Origin: Porticoccus sp041395745
Lineage (GTDB): Bacteria; Pseudomonadota; Gammaproteobacteria; Pseudomonadales; Porticoccaceae
Reading direction: 5' to 3'
Assembly: GCA_041395745.1 (NCBI GenBank)
Contig: JAWKZV010000002.1
Coordinates: 1 to 64,000 of the forward strand
DNA length: 64,000 bases
Part shown: positions 16,596 to 34,975 of the stretch, in pieces
Layout of the letters: each line of letters starts with the position of its first letter
Numbering within the stretch: the first letter of the stretch is position 1
The notes under the pieces: model-generated
Databases searched by the model: none
Told to the model about the DNA's origin: nothing
Seen by the model: the letters and a program-made list of their open reading frames with translations, nothing else
Made by a program: the position numbers and the translations under genes

Positions 16596-16768
16596 GTGTG
16601 TTCAGTGATCGCTGTAAGTGATGGGCTTAAGCGATCAATATATAACAGATAATCAACCAAGCCCACAGCTACTAAGGGATAATGCTGTGCGGGCGGTCTT
16701 GTTTTTGTGACGGGATGAGGTATGGTTTGCCTCCTTTTTTTGCGGTGTGGTTTGAATAGAGAGCAGGC

Positions 16769-18076
16769 ATGTCTGAAGAAACCTTGGGTTTGATCGCTGA
16801 TTTGCAGGCCAGAGGCCTGATTGCGCAAATGACTGGTGATGGTGCATTGGCCGAGCACCTGTCAGGGTCTGGACGCAAGGTTTACTGTGGGTTTGATCCT
16901 ACTGCCGACAGCTTGCATATCGGCAGCCTTGTTCCGCTTTTGGCGTTGCGCCGCTTTCAGTTGGCTGGTCACAAGCCGATTGCCCTGGTGGGCGGAGCGA
17001 CCGGCCTGATCGGCGATCCCAGTTTTAAGGCTCAGGAGCGCAAGCTGAATACGCCGGATGTGGTTGGCGGCTGGGTGGAGCGGATCCGCACGCAGGTTTC
17101 CCAGTTTGTGGATTTTGATGCCGGCCCCTGTTCCGCAGAGGTGGTCAACAACCTTGACTGGATTGGCGGCATGGATGTGCTGACCTTCCTGCGCGACGTG
17201 GGTAAGCATTTTTCGGTCAACAACATGGTTAACAAGGAGTCAGTTAAGCAGCGCCTCGACCGTGAGGGTGCTGGTATCTCATTTACCGAGTTTACCTACA
17301 TGCTGCTGCAGTCCTACGACTTTGCCGAACTCAACCGCCGCTATGACTGCACCATTCAGGTTGGCGGGTCGGACCAGTGGGGCAACATCACTGGCGGTAT
17401 CGACCTTACCCGCAGGTTGAATGGGAATCAGGTGTTCGGCTTGACCTTGCCGCTGGTGACCAAGGCGGATGGCACCAAGTTTGGTAAAACTGAAACGGGT
17501 ACCATCTGGCTAGATGCCGCCAAGACCTCGCCCTATGCCTTTTACCAGTTCTGGATTAACACCGCAGATGCGGATGTCTATAAGTTCCTCCGCTACTTCA
17601 CTTTCCTCTCTATTGCGGAAATTGAGGAAATTGAACAGGTGGATGCAGAAACTCAGGGCCGCAAATCGGCTCAGGGTGTTCTGGCGCGAGAAGTGACTCG
17701 TCTTGTGCATGGCGATGCTGGTCTGGATGCCGCCAAGCGAATCACCGAGGCGTTGTTTTCGGGAGGTGTTGAGTCTCTGACGGAGAATGACCTGGAGCAG
17801 CTAAAACAGGATGGTATGCCGGCTAGCGATTTGTCCGCAGCAGAGCTGCCCGGAAAGCCGTTGACCACGCTGCTGACGGAGTGTGGTATGGCCAAGGCTG
17901 GGCGCGAGGTGAAAGATGCGCTGGGTCGGGAGGCCGTGTTTATCAACGGTGATGCCAAGGGCGAAGGGGATAATCTGAGGTCGGAAGAGGTCTTTGCGGC
18001 TGGCAGGGCATTGTATGGGCGCTTCTTCATGGTGAAGATGGGTAAGAAGAAATACCATCTCTTCGAGCTGGTTTGA
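16769..18076 (+). CDS. tyrS: tyrosyl-tRNA synthetase
   Basis: Class I synthetase attaching tyrosine to tRNA-Tyr. The 435-residue product is of the E. coli TyrS type. Seen are YCGFDPTADSLHIG with the HIGH-like LHIG (49-52), the tyrosine-binding QVGGSDQWGNI, the KMSKS-like KFGKT near residue 235, and a C-terminal S4 RNA-binding domain (about 370-433). The first residues before the conserved core make it slightly longer than E. coli TyrS. AGAGAGCAGGC precedes the ATG. An intrinsic terminator follows, separating it from the rRNA operon. Confidence 0.96.
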   Translation: MSEETLGLIADLQARGLIAQMTGDGALAEHLSGSGRKVYCGFDPTADSLHIGSLVPLLALRRFQLAGHKPIALVGGATGLIGDPSFKAQERKLNTPDVVGGWVERIRTQVSQFVDFDAGPCSAEVVNNLDWIGGMDVLTFLRDVGKHFSVNNMVNKESVKQRLDREGAGISFTEFTYMLLQSYDFAELNRRYDCTIQVGGSDQWGNITGGIDLTRRLNGNQVFGLTLPLVTKADGTKFGKTETGTIWLDAAKTSPYAFYQFWINTADADVYKFLRYFTFLSIAEIEEIEQVDAETQGRKSAQGVLAREVTRLVHGDAGLDAAKRITEALFSGGVESLTENDLEQLKQDGMPASDLSAAELPGKPLTTLLTECGMAKAGREVKDALGREAVFINGDAKGEGDNLRSEEVFAAGRALYGRFFMVKMGKKKYHLFELV

Positions 18077-18095
18077 CTGTTAATCGATAAAAACG

Positions 18096-18121
18096 AACCC
18101 GGCTACACGCCGGGTTTTTTT
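18096..18121 (+). terminator. tyrS intrinsic terminator
   Basis: Stem AACCCGGC/GCCGGGTT with a 5-base loop, followed by a T run. Confidence 0.9.
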
Positions 18122-18193
18122 GTGCTATAAGAAATGGTCCGGGGGTGGAAAAAACAACGTGAAAACACTCCTGAAAAAAGTTTGTAAAAGGCG

Positions 18194-18221
18194 TTGACTG
18201 GAGAGAATTAATCGCTAGAAT
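18194..18221 (+). promoter_or_regulatory. rRNA operon 1 promoter P1
   Basis: TTGACT, 16-bp spacer, TAGAAT, followed by a GC-rich discriminator (GCGCGCCTC) of the kind linked to stringent control. Confidence 0.7.
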
Positions 18222-18292
18222 GCGCGCCTCAGATCGGGGATGTGACCCGGCTGAGAGTCCCGGAAGACAGTAGAAAAAAATTACTGAAACCC

Positions 18293-18542
18293 GTTGACAG
18301 AAAGGCTGCGAAGTGTAGAATTCGCAGCCCGCTCTAGAGGAGCGAATGTTCTTTAAAAACTCGATCAGATAATGCGTGTGGGTGCTTGCTGAGACGATTC
18401 ATGTGACAACGAATCATCAAACGCAAGTAACTCATCAATTCATACGATTTGGTAAGCCAAAGTGTTTGAGCCAAGTTTTTGAGTAGTACCACGGGTTTTC
18501 GTGAAACTGCTCCCTCTTGTCGAAAGGCAGAGGTAAAAGATT
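18293..18542 (+). promoter_or_regulatory. rRNA operon 1 promoter P2 and leader with boxA
   Basis: TTGACA (18294-18299), 16-bp spacer and TAGAAT (18316-18321) form a strong second promoter with an initial GC-rich stretch. A boxA-like TGTTCTTTAAAA (18347-18358) marks rRNA antitermination. The remaining leader up to the 16S start is repeated almost without change before the second operon. Confidence 0.8.
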
Positions 18543-20078
<1,536 letters not shown>

Positions 20079-20184
20079 AAAGAAGCACAGACGTTTCAGT
20101 CAAGTACTCACACGCATTATCTGATCACTGAAAAGAGCAGCACGCGGTTGCCCAGAGCAAGCGCACACCCTTTGGGTATACAGT

Positions 20185-20261
<77 letters not shown>

Positions 20262-20290
20262 ATTCCTAAAATTGGACATTAGGTTGCTAT

Positions 20291-20366
20291 GGGGCTATAG
20301 CTCAGCTGGGAGAGCGCCTGCCTTGCACGCAGGAGGTCAGCGGTTCGATCCCGCTTAGCTCCACCA
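20291..20366 (+). tRNA. alaT: tRNA-Ala (TGC), copy 1
   Basis: Standard cloverleaf with anticodon TGC in CCTTGCACGC and encoded CCA, 29 bp after tRNA-Ile. Identical to copy 2. Confidence 0.97.
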
Positions 20367-20452
20367 CTCTCCACTGTACTATTTGGCTGCTCGTCAGAAA
20401 TGAGAATTAAGCGATTACGAGTTGATAGCTTACTTCTGATTTTTGAATCAGA

Positions 20453-20463
20453 CGTTCTTTAAA
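20453..20463 (+). promoter_or_regulatory. spacer boxA-like site, operon 1
   Basis: GTTCTTTAAAA before the 23S gene matches the leader boxA and fits antitermination signals in rRNA spacers. Confidence 0.55.
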
Positions 20464-20586
20464 AAGGTAAAAATGTTAAAGCTGTACTAACAAGGCGAGT
20501 GTATTCTTGAATACACCTGTCCGGCGAGAACATCTATCTGAGGATAGAGTTTAATAAATCGTTAAATGCAGTCGTTTGTCTTATAT

Positions 20587-23474
<2,888 letters not shown>

Positions 23475-23616
23475 TATAATAGAAACGATTGCATACGGAC
23501 CGGTGTCCGATGAATCACTCGCTGCTTTAACATTTTTACCGCCCTATTTGAGTGCGGAGCCCTAAGCTGTCAGGCCTTATCCAGGCCGAGATGGTGGCTT
23601 CGAACTCATACCAGTT

Positions 23617-23733
23617 TGCCTGACGACAATAGCGAGCGTGAACCACCTGACCCCATCCCGAACTCAGAAGTGAAACCGCTTAGCGCCGATGGTAGTGTGG
23701 GGTCTCCCATGTGAGAGTAGGTCATCGTCAGGT
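23617..23733 (+). rRNA. rrf: 5S rRNA (copy 1)
   Basis: About 117 bases with the conserved CCTGACCCCATCCCGAACTC and GTAGTGTGGGG segments. One C is missing in the GGTCTCCCATG stretch compared with copy 2 and E. coli (CTCCCCATG). Confidence 0.95.
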
Positions 23734-23742
23734 TCTTATTGC

Positions 23743-23773
23743 AAAAACCCCCACAAGTCTGTGGGGGTTTTTA
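23743..23773 (+). terminator. rRNA operon 1 terminator
   Basis: Long stem AAAAACCCCCACA/TGTGGGGGTTTTT with a 4-base loop just after 5S. Confidence 0.92.
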
Positions 23774-24184
23774 TTCGCCGCTTAGTAGGTGTAAAGGGTG
23801 CGCGCATAGATGCGGACCCTGCTCCAGAAGGAGCACGGCTAGAGATACAAATGGTGTTGCCTCTTTGGCTTTGGCCAAAGCACGGTCAACCAGAAATTCC
23901 GATAGAAATTTTTGAAAAATATTCGTCGGAATCGGTTGACAGAAAGGCTGCGAAGTGTAGAATTCGCAGCCCGCTCTAGAGGAGCGAATGTTCTTTAAAA
24001 ACTCGATCAGATAATGCGTGTGGGTGCTTGCTGAGACGATTCATGTGACAACGAATCATCAAACGCAAGTAACTCATCAATTCATACGATTTGGTAAGCC
24101 AAAGTGTTTGAGCCAAGTTTTTGAGTAGTACCACGGGTTTTCGTGAAACTGCTCCCTCTTGTCGAAAGGCAGAGGTAAAAGATT
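23774..24184 (+). promoter_or_regulatory. inter-operon region, promoter and leader of rRNA operon 2
   Basis: The first 160 bp hold no gene. An A/T-rich stretch (23907-23922) like an UP element precedes TTGACA (23936-23941), a 16-bp spacer and TAGAAT (23958-23963). From the -35 box on, the sequence repeats the operon 1 leader, including boxA near 23989. There is no counterpart of promoter P1 here. Confidence 0.8.
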
Positions 24185-25719
<1,535 letters not shown>

Positions 25720-25825
25720 ATCGAAGCACAGACGTTTCAGTCAAGTACTCACACGCATTATCTGATCACTGAAAAGAGCAGCACGCGGTTGCCCAGAGCA
25801 AGCGCACACCCTTTGGGTATACAGT

Positions 25826-25902
<77 letters not shown>

Positions 25903-25931
25903 ATTCCTAAAATTGGACATTAGGTTGCTAT

Positions 25932-26007
25932 GGGGCTATAGCTCAGCTGGGAGAGCGCCTGCCTTGCACGCAGGAGGTCAGCGGTTCGATCCCGCTTAGC
26001 TCCACCA
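25932..26007 (+). tRNA. alaT: tRNA-Ala (TGC), copy 2
   Basis: Identical to copy 1; anticodon TGC, CCA encoded. Confidence 0.97.
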
Positions 26008-26093
26008 CTCTCCACTGTACTATTTGGCTGCTCGTCAGAAATGAGAATTAAGCGATTACGAGTTGATAGCTTACTTCTGATTTTTGAATCAGA

Positions 26094-26104
26094 CGTTCTT
26101 TAAA
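26094..26104 (+). promoter_or_regulatory. spacer boxA-like site, operon 2
   Basis: GTTCTTTAAAA, same context as in operon 1. Confidence 0.55.
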
Positions 26105-26227
26105 AAGGTAAAAATGTTAAAGCTGTACTAACAAGGCGAGTGTATTCTTGAATACACCTGTCCGGCGAGAACATCTATCTGAGGATAGAGTTTAATAAAT
26201 CGTTAAATGCAGTCGTTTGTCTTATAT

Positions 26228-29114
<2,887 letters not shown>

Positions 29115-29256
29115 TATAATAGAAACGATTGCATACGGACCGGTGTCCGATGAATCACTCGCTGCTTTAACATTTTTACCGCCCTATTTGAGTGCGGAGC
29201 CCTAAGCTGTCAGGCCTTATCCAGGCCGAGATGGTGGCTTCGAACTCATACCAGTT

Positions 29257-29374
29257 TGCCTGACGACAATAGCGAGCGTGAACCACCTGACCCCATCCCG
29301 AACTCAGAAGTGAAACCGCTTAGCGCCGATGGTAGTGTGGGGTCTCCCCATGTGAGAGTAGGTCATCGTCAGGT
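29257..29374 (+). rRNA. rrf: 5S rRNA (copy 2)
   Basis: About 118 bases, identical to copy 1 except that the CTCCCCATG stretch is complete. Confidence 0.95.
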
Positions 29375-29383
29375 TCTTATTGC

Positions 29384-29417
29384 AAAAACCCATCCGGTTT
29401 TCCGGATGGGTTTTTTT
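29384..29417 (+). terminator. rRNA operon 2 terminator
   Basis: Stem AAAAACCCATCCGG/CCGGATGGGTTTTT plus T run. Its sequence differs from the operon 1 terminator, so the repeat ends just before it. Confidence 0.92.
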
Positions 29418-29537
29418 ATGCCTGAAATTTTTACACGCTAATTGCTGTGTCGCGTGCATTTCACTTTTGACCACTCCGCTTCGTTCACGGGTTGCTTAAA
29501 TCGGGCATAATGCCGTGCAGTTATCAAAGGAGTGTCC

Positions 29538-30347
29538 GTGGATACCTACCTGCTCTATCTTTGCCTGGGAGCTATTGCTGGCGTCATCAGTGGCCTGTTT
29601 GGTCTTGGCGGCGGTGTTGTCATCGTCCCGATACTTATCTTCACCTTCACTGCGCAGGCCATCTCGCCGGATGTGTTGACCCATCTGGCCATAGGGACAT
29701 CTCTGGCCACAATCGTGGTGACCTCTATCAGTTCTGTTTCCACTCATCATCGTCACGGTGCAGTACTGTGGCCGGTGGCACTTTGGCTGACGCCTGGAAT
29801 TTGTCTGGGGGCAGCGCTGGGAGCTGTATTTGCTATCAGTATTACCGGCGCGACATTGCAACTGGCATTCGGGGTGTTCCTATGCCTCGTAGCCTTGAAA
29901 ATGGCGTTTCCAATCAATCCCGACGGTGGCGCAAGGATGCCAGGCGGTACTGGAAAAACACTGGTTGGTGGTGTGATCGGCTTTGTTTCGAGTCTGTTTG
30001 GCATCGGCGGTGGATCGCTCACAGTGCCTTTCTTAACCTGGGTGCGTGTGCCCATGAAAAACGCCGTGGCCACATCTGCCGCCTGCGGTTTGCCTATTGC
30101 TGTTTCTGGTGCTGTTACCTACCTCTGGAAAGGCTACGGCGAAACAGGCTTGCCCACGGGGGCAATGGGATTTGTTTATCTGCCTGCATTTATAGGCATT
30201 GTTCTTACGAGTACCATTTTTGCTAGGTTGGGGGCTCGTTGGGCTCATCGCCTACCTGGTGAGCTGCTCGGTAAAGGTTTTGCGGTGCTGTTGCTGGTCA
30301 TTGGTTTTCGCTTTGTTTGGCGAAATCTAGGGGGCATAGCTGGCTGA
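29538..30347 (+). CDS. TauE/SafE family sulfite/anion exporter
   Basis: The protein of about 269 residues has eight hydrophobic segments in two related halves, each opening with the family motif (GVISGLFGLGGGVVIVP in the first, GFVSSLFGIGGGSLTVPFL in the second). TauE/SafE (DUF81) proteins are proposed to move sulfite, sulfoacetate or related organosulfur anions; the substrate here is unknown. A GTG at 29532 overlaps the Shine-Dalgarno AAGGAG; the next GTG at 29538 has correct spacing and is chosen. One base separates its stop from birA, so it begins the tauE-birA-coaX operon. Confidence 0.85.
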   Translation: MDTYLLYLCLGAIAGVISGLFGLGGGVVIVPILIFTFTAQAISPDVLTHLAIGTSLATIVVTSISSVSTHHRHGAVLWPVALWLTPGICLGAALGAVFAISITGATLQLAFGVFLCLVALKMAFPINPDGGARMPGGTGKTLVGGVIGFVSSLFGIGGGSLTVPFLTWVRVPMKNAVATSAACGLPIAVSGAVTYLWKGYGETGLPTGAMGFVYLPAFIGIVLTSTIFARLGARWAHRLPGELLGKGFAVLLLVIGFRFVWRNLGGIAG

Positions 30348-30348
30348 T

Positions 30349-31317
30349 ATGGACGAATTGCTGAAAGTATTGGCTGACGGCGCCTATCACTCCGGGGAGG
30401 AGCTTGGGCGCGTCCTGGGTGTGTCGCGTACAGCTGTCTGGAAGCAGGTACAAAAGCTGGCAGACTACGGACTGCTGATTGACTCGCAAAAGGGGTGCGG
30501 TTACCGCTTGACCGGAGGGCTCGAATTACTGGATCTCCTACAGCTGCAAGCCGTCCTTAACAGCCTGGAGGGCAAAGTTTCGCCAAGACTCAACCTTCAA
30601 ACTGTTGTCACCTCGACCAATGAGTTGGGCAGAGAGGCAGCCGAGACCGGTGATGCGACAGGGTTGGTGTTTTTGGCTGAGCAGCAGACAGCCGGACGTG
30701 GACGGCGGGGGCGTCAATGGGTCAGCCCATTCGGACGTAATGTATACCTGTCCATTGTCTGGGGTTTCGACGGTGGTGTGCAGGCCCTGGAGGGGCTGAG
30801 TCTGGCTGTGGGCGTTGCCGTGAAACGCGCGCTGGCTGCCTGCCATATAGAGGGTTTGCAGCTTAAATGGCCGAATGACCTCCTCTGGCAGAAAAAAAAG
30901 CTGGGTGGAATCCTGCTCGAGGTGCTTGGCGACCCGGCTGGCTTCTGTCAGGTGGTCATCGGCGTCGGAATAAACGTGAACATGCAAGGAGCTGAGGGCT
31001 CACAGATCGAACAGGACTGGGTGGATCTCAGCCGGTTATCCAGTACGGTTGTCTCGAGAAATACACTGGCGGCCCAATTGATCAAAGAAATTTTCGCGTT
31101 GCTGGAGGATTATCACCGGCGAGGTTTTGCCAGCTATCGGGATGAGTGGATGAGCCACGATGCATTTCTGAATCAACCAATTAACCTGTTGTTGATGAGT
31201 AACACTGTCCAGGGCATAGCTCGGGGGGTTGACCAAACAGGAGCATTGCTGGTCGAGACCGAGGGTGAACTACGCACATACAGCGGCGGCGAGGTCAGTG
31301 TGCGGAGTCGAGGATGA
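30349..31317 (+). CDS. birA: biotin-protein ligase / biotin operon repressor
   Basis: The 322-residue BirA has an N-terminal winged helix-turn-helix (about 1-60, VLGVSRTAVWKQVQKL), the catalytic domain with the biotinyl-AMP loop GRGRRGRQW (116-124) and KWPNDL (173-178), and a C-terminal SH3-like domain. It activates biotin to biotinyl-AMP, attaches it to acetyl-CoA carboxylase and, through the HTH, can repress biotin genes. It is tightly placed between the TauE gene and coaX, overlapping coaX by the four bases ATGA. Confidence 0.96.
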   Translation: MDELLKVLADGAYHSGEELGRVLGVSRTAVWKQVQKLADYGLLIDSQKGCGYRLTGGLELLDLLQLQAVLNSLEGKVSPRLNLQTVVTSTNELGREAAETGDATGLVFLAEQQTAGRGRRGRQWVSPFGRNVYLSIVWGFDGGVQALEGLSLAVGVAVKRALAACHIEGLQLKWPNDLLWQKKKLGGILLEVLGDPAGFCQVVIGVGINVNMQGAEGSQIEQDWVDLSRLSSTVVSRNTLAAQLIKEIFALLEDYHRRGFASYRDEWMSHDAFLNQPINLLLMSNTVQGIARGVDQTGALLVETEGELRTYSGGEVSVRSRG

Positions 31318-32033
31318 TCGTCGATATTGATGTCGGCAATACCCGGCTCAAATGGCGAGTTTGGGATGGTGGAAATGTCGTTGCACGTGGCAGCGACTCC
31401 AATTTCAGCGCCAATACCCAGGCCGAGATAAACGGGATTGGTTGTCCGCAACGGATACGCCTGGCATGTGTGGGGGGCGAGACGGTGGTATCTGAGGTGG
31501 CTCTGGCGGCGAGGCGCTGGGGATGCGAAATTCAGCGGGCTCAGACGACCTCGGTGGAAGGTGGTGTGGTTTGCGGCTACGACAATCCTGAGCAAATGGG
31601 GGTCGACCGTTGGTTGGCAATACTGGCGGCATGGCAGGCATTTGGACGAGATTGCGTAGTGGTTGATGCCGGCAGTGCGGTAACAGTCGATCTGTTGGAT
31701 AGCCGGGCCAGGCACCTGGGCGGCTACATCGTTCCTGGTCTGAAGTTGATGCGGGAAAGCCTTCGAGTGGGTACGGCAAGAGTGAAGGTGGAGGGCGATG
31801 CCTCGGGATCAGTCGGCCCAGGTTGCAATACAGTCCAGGCCGTGTTGAACGGTTGCCGGTTAATGGTGGCAGGGTTGGTAGACAAGGCAGTAACGCAGCT
31901 GTCTGGGAATGTCGGAGAGGTAAAGGTCGTCGTTACGGGTGGTGATGGCAAATTGTTGCTGCCGTTGCTGTCGGGTGACGTTGAATACGTCGCCGAGTTG
32001 GTAATGGACGGCTTGGAAGTCATCTTCCCATGA
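31314..32033 (+). CDS. coaX: type III pantothenate kinase
   Basis: CoaX makes 4'-phosphopantothenate, the first step of coenzyme A synthesis, using an acetate-kinase-type fold. The 239 residues show DVGNT (6-10), GVDRW (96-100), DAGSAVTVD (118-126) with the catalytic Asp and GGYIVPG (136-142). It overlaps birA upstream and the SPOR-like gene downstream by ATGA, indicating coupled translation. birA-coaX adjacency is common in Pseudomonas-like bacteria. Confidence 0.95.
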   Translation: MIVDIDVGNTRLKWRVWDGGNVVARGSDSNFSANTQAEINGIGCPQRIRLACVGGETVVSEVALAARRWGCEIQRAQTTSVEGGVVCGYDNPEQMGVDRWLAILAAWQAFGRDCVVVDAGSAVTVDLLDSRARHLGGYIVPGLKLMRESLRVGTARVKVEGDASGSVGPGCNTVQAVLNGCRLMVAGLVDKAVTQLSGNVGEVKVVVTGGDGKLLLPLLSGDVEYVAELVMDGLEVIFP

Positions 32034-32755
32034 GCATTATGCGCTGGCTGTTCTGGACCTTGCTGATGTTCAACGGAGTCGCGGCGTACTGGTTCAGTGC
32101 TTCTGCCCAGCAACGAGTGGATTTGGAGTCGACAGGTCGTGCTGCTGACATCATGGCCAGGGGCAGTGGGGCGGCGCAGTTGGAATTGTTAAGCGAGAAG
32201 CCGCCGAAGTTGAAAGACAGTCAGGATGTGTCCTCTGCGCAAGGAGGGCGGGAGACGGCGGAGCGGGAGGCTTATAGCGCCGTCCCCTTAAGCGAGAGTA
32301 GGGAAGCAGATGAAACGACACATTGTGTTCTGATTGGTCCGTTAGCGACTGCTCGGGAGCAACACCAACTGGAAAAATTGCTCTCGGAGCGAGTGCAAGA
32401 AATGCAAGTTGAGAACCATGATGAGGTGGTGCGAGAGGATTTCTGGCTGTTGTTCCCGCCGGGGATGCCTGAGGTGGTAATGACAGAGTTGCTCGTCGAG
32501 CTACACGGTAAAAAAATCGAAAGCTTCATTATAGGTAGTGGAGAATACAAGGGTGGTATAACCTTGGGCGTGTTTACAGAAAAGGAAAACGCCGACAAAT
32601 ACCGTTCAAGCCTGCAGTCTCAAGGTTATGAACCTTTTCTGGCCATGAAACCCAGAGTTAAACAGACTTCCTGGCTCAATGTGAAAACGAATGCCGGTGT
32701 AGAAGATGTGGTGGACTGGGTTAGGGATGGTGTCGAGGTGGGGCTGGTAGTCTGA
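32030..32755 (+). CDS. anchored SPOR-like protein
   Basis: The 241-residue protein has an N-terminal membrane segment (about 5-22), a low-complexity linker (about 45-95) and a C-terminal region with the SPOR-type pattern of an inner strand (THCVLIGPL), helices, and GGITLGVFTEKENADKYRSS with a following QGYEPFL. SPOR domains bind denuded septal peptidoglycan. The similarity is weak and the division role is inferred. It closes the operon after coaX. Confidence 0.65.
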   Translation: MSIMRWLFWTLLMFNGVAAYWFSASAQQRVDLESTGRAADIMARGSGAAQLELLSEKPPKLKDSQDVSSAQGGRETAEREAYSAVPLSESREADETTHCVLIGPLATAREQHQLEKLLSERVQEMQVENHDEVVREDFWLLFPPGMPEVVMTELLVELHGKKIESFIIGSGEYKGGITLGVFTEKENADKYRSSLQSQGYEPFLAMKPRVKQTSWLNVKTNAGVEDVVDWVRDGVEVGLVV

Positions 32756-32881
32756 CCCTGCGGGATGGTGGACCGTGCACGGTTAACGGTGAAAAAGATT
32801 CATACGAAGCCCCTCATGGCCAATGAATGGCCTTCATCCTGAGAAAACCTTCAAAAAGGCGACTTGAGCCTTCCTCAATGG

Positions 32882-32910
32882 TTGATTCTGGCAGCAACAT
32901 TCTCTAGAAT
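32882..32910 (+). promoter_or_regulatory. promoter of tRNA-tufB operon
   Basis: TTGATT, 17-bp spacer, TAGAAT, then a GC-rich discriminator (CGCGCTCCCG), about 35 bp before tRNA-Thr. Confidence 0.75.
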
Positions 32911-32944
32911 CGCGCTCCCGATTTAACCTCGGGTATTAATAAGA

Positions 32945-33020
32945 GCTGGCGTAGCTCAGTTGGTAGAGCAGCTGACTTGTAATCAGCCGGTCGGGGGTTC
33001 GACTCCTCTCGCCAGCTCCA
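32945..33020 (+). tRNA. thrU: tRNA-Thr (TGT)
   Basis: Cloverleaf with acceptor GCTGGCG/CGCCAGC, anticodon TGT in ACTTGTAA and encoded CCA. First of the four tRNAs upstream of tufB, the arrangement known from E. coli. Confidence 0.97.
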
Positions 33021-33088
33021 GTTACAAATTTGTTGGGCGTTTTATTTGACAGCCCGACAAGTGGTGTGGACAATGTCCAGCCTTTTTC

Positions 33089-33171
33089 GCAGGGGTTCCC
33101 GAGCGGCCAAAGGGATCAGACTGTAAATCTGACGCGAAAGCTTCGGTGGTTCGAATCCACCCCCTGCACCA
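33089..33171 (+). tRNA. tyrU: tRNA-Tyr (GTA)
   Basis: Class II tRNA with a long variable arm; acceptor GCAGGGG/CCCCTGC, anticodon GTA in ACTGTAAA, CCA encoded. Confidence 0.97.
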
Positions 33172-33281
33172 ATTTATAAGATGGCCTGGTCGCAAACAGG
33201 TTGTCAGGCCGGCTCAAATGAGCAGCTCATAGTCGCGTGAAGGATTTAACCTCCGCGGCGTTGAGTGGAGGGTTGCGGCAG

Positions 33282-33355
<74 letters not shown>

Positions 33356-33377
33356 GATGCCGGCGCTAAAAATTAAT

Positions 33378-33453
<76 letters not shown>

Positions 33454-33524
33454 TATATTCCACGGGGCGTAGCCCTGCGGATTTTTTTGTTTGAAGTACC
33501 AAGCCCTAATGAGGAGCGCTCGTC

Positions 33525-34746
33525 ATGGCAAAGGAAAAGTTTGAACGCAGCAAACCCCACGTGAACGTGGGCACCATTGGTCACGTAGACCACGGTAAAA
33601 CCACACTGACCGCGGCACTGACCCGCGTGTGTGCAGAGACCTGGGGTGGTAGTGCAGTGGCCTTTGACGGCATCGACAACGCACCGGAAGAGCGTGAGCG
33701 CGGTATCACCATCGCGACTTCTCACGTTGAGTACGATTCCCCGAACCGTCACTACGCCCACGTTGACTGCCCCGGACACGCTGACTATGTGAAGAACATG
33801 ATCACCGGTGCTGCCCAGATGGACGGCGCGATCCTGGTGTGTGGTGCGACTGATGGCCCGATGCCGCAAACTCGCGAGCACATCCTGCTGTCCCGCCAGG
33901 TGGGTGTTCCCTACGTTGTGGTGTTCCTGAACAAGGCAGACCTGCTGGCTGAAGACTGCGGTGGTGTCGGTTCAGAAGAATACAACGAGATGATCGAGCT
34001 GGTTGAAATGGAGCTGCGTGAGCTGCTGGATACCTACGACTTCCCGGGTGACGATACCCCCATCATCGCCGGTTCCGCCCTGATGGCGCTGAACGGTGAA
34101 GATGACAACGAACTGGGTACCACTGCTGTACGCAAACTGGTAGAAGCGCTGGACTCTTACATTCCGGAGCCGGAGCGCGCTATCGACCAGCCGTTCCTGA
34201 TGCCGATCGAAGACGTATTCTCCATCTCTGGCCGCGGTACTGTAGTAACCGGTCGTGTAGAGCGCGGCATCATCAAAGTGGGCGAGTCCATTGAGATTGT
34301 TGGTATCCAGGCTACTCAGACCACTACCTGTACCGGTGTTGAGATGTTCCGCAAGCTGCTGGACGAAGGCCGTGCTGGTGAGAACGTAGGTGTACTGCTG
34401 CGCGGTACCAAGCGCGATGAAGTGGAGCGTGGTCAGGTTTTGTGTAAGCCGGGCAGCATCAAGCCGCACACCAAGTTCGAAGCAGAAGTTTACGTACTGT
34501 CCAAAGAAGAAGGTGGTCGTCACACCCCGTTCTTCAAGGGCTACCGTCCGCAGTTCTACTTCCGCACCACTGACGTGACTGGCGCGTGAACTGCCGGAAG
34601 GTGTTGAGATGGTCATGCCGGGTGACAACATCCAGATGACCGTCACGTTGATTGCACCGATTGCGATGGAAGATGGTCTGCGCTTTGCGATCCGCGAAGG
34701 CGGTCGTACCGTTGGTGCTGGCGTAGTAGCCAAAATCATCGAATAA
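33525..34746 (+). pseudogene. tufB: elongation factor Tu, tufB copy broken by a 2-base deletion
   Basis: This copy matches the complete gene at 53920-55143 almost base for base but lacks two bases at 34586-34588: GCGCGTGTGAA has become GCGCGTGAA, creating a TGA stop. The open frame ends at 34589 after 354 codons; the remaining 52 codons continue intact in the shifted frame to TAA at 34744-34746. The truncated product would have the whole GTPase domain (GHVDHGKT, DCPGH, NKAD) and domain 2 but lose much of domain 3. The absence of any further decay means a very recent mutation or a sequencing error in a GTGTG run. It sits at the canonical tufB place between four tRNAs and tRNA-Trp/secE. Confidence 0.85.
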
Positions 34747-34838
34747 GCTGGAAAACAAGATTTTCCGGCGAGAGCCGAGGCATCCTTGGGTGTCTCGGCT
34801 CAGTCGTTGAAGTTGTTTGCAGTCGAGAGTAAAGCAAC

Positions 34839-34914
34839 AGGCCAGTAGTTCAATTGGTAGAGCACCGGTCTCCAAAACCGGGGGTTGGGGGTTCGAGTCC
34901 CTCCTGGCCTGCCA
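34839..34914 (+). tRNA. trpT: tRNA-Trp (CCA)
   Basis: Acceptor AGGCCAG/CTGGCCT, anticodon CCA in TCTCCAAAA, CCA encoded; between tufB and secE. Confidence 0.97.
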
Positions 34915-34975
34915 CTCTCGCACCTCAATCTGCGGCACGGCAATGCCGGCTTTGACAAAGGGCATATCACAAAAA

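Noticed and set aside
29492..30226. 244-codon frame overlapping the TauE-family gene
   Set aside because: It is a +2 frame shadow rich in Cys, Arg and Trp; the membrane-protein frame has the family motifs and the Shine-Dalgarno.
33462..33489. Terminator between tRNA-Thr (GGT) and tufB
   Set aside because: GGGGC/GCCCC pairing and a following T run exist, but the stem is short and interrupted and co-transcription with tufB is expected; kept as unproven.
34560..34600. Programmed frameshift in tufB
   Set aside because: No slippery heptamer or stimulatory structure is apparent, and the homologous copies read through without any shift; a deletion or sequencing error is simpler.
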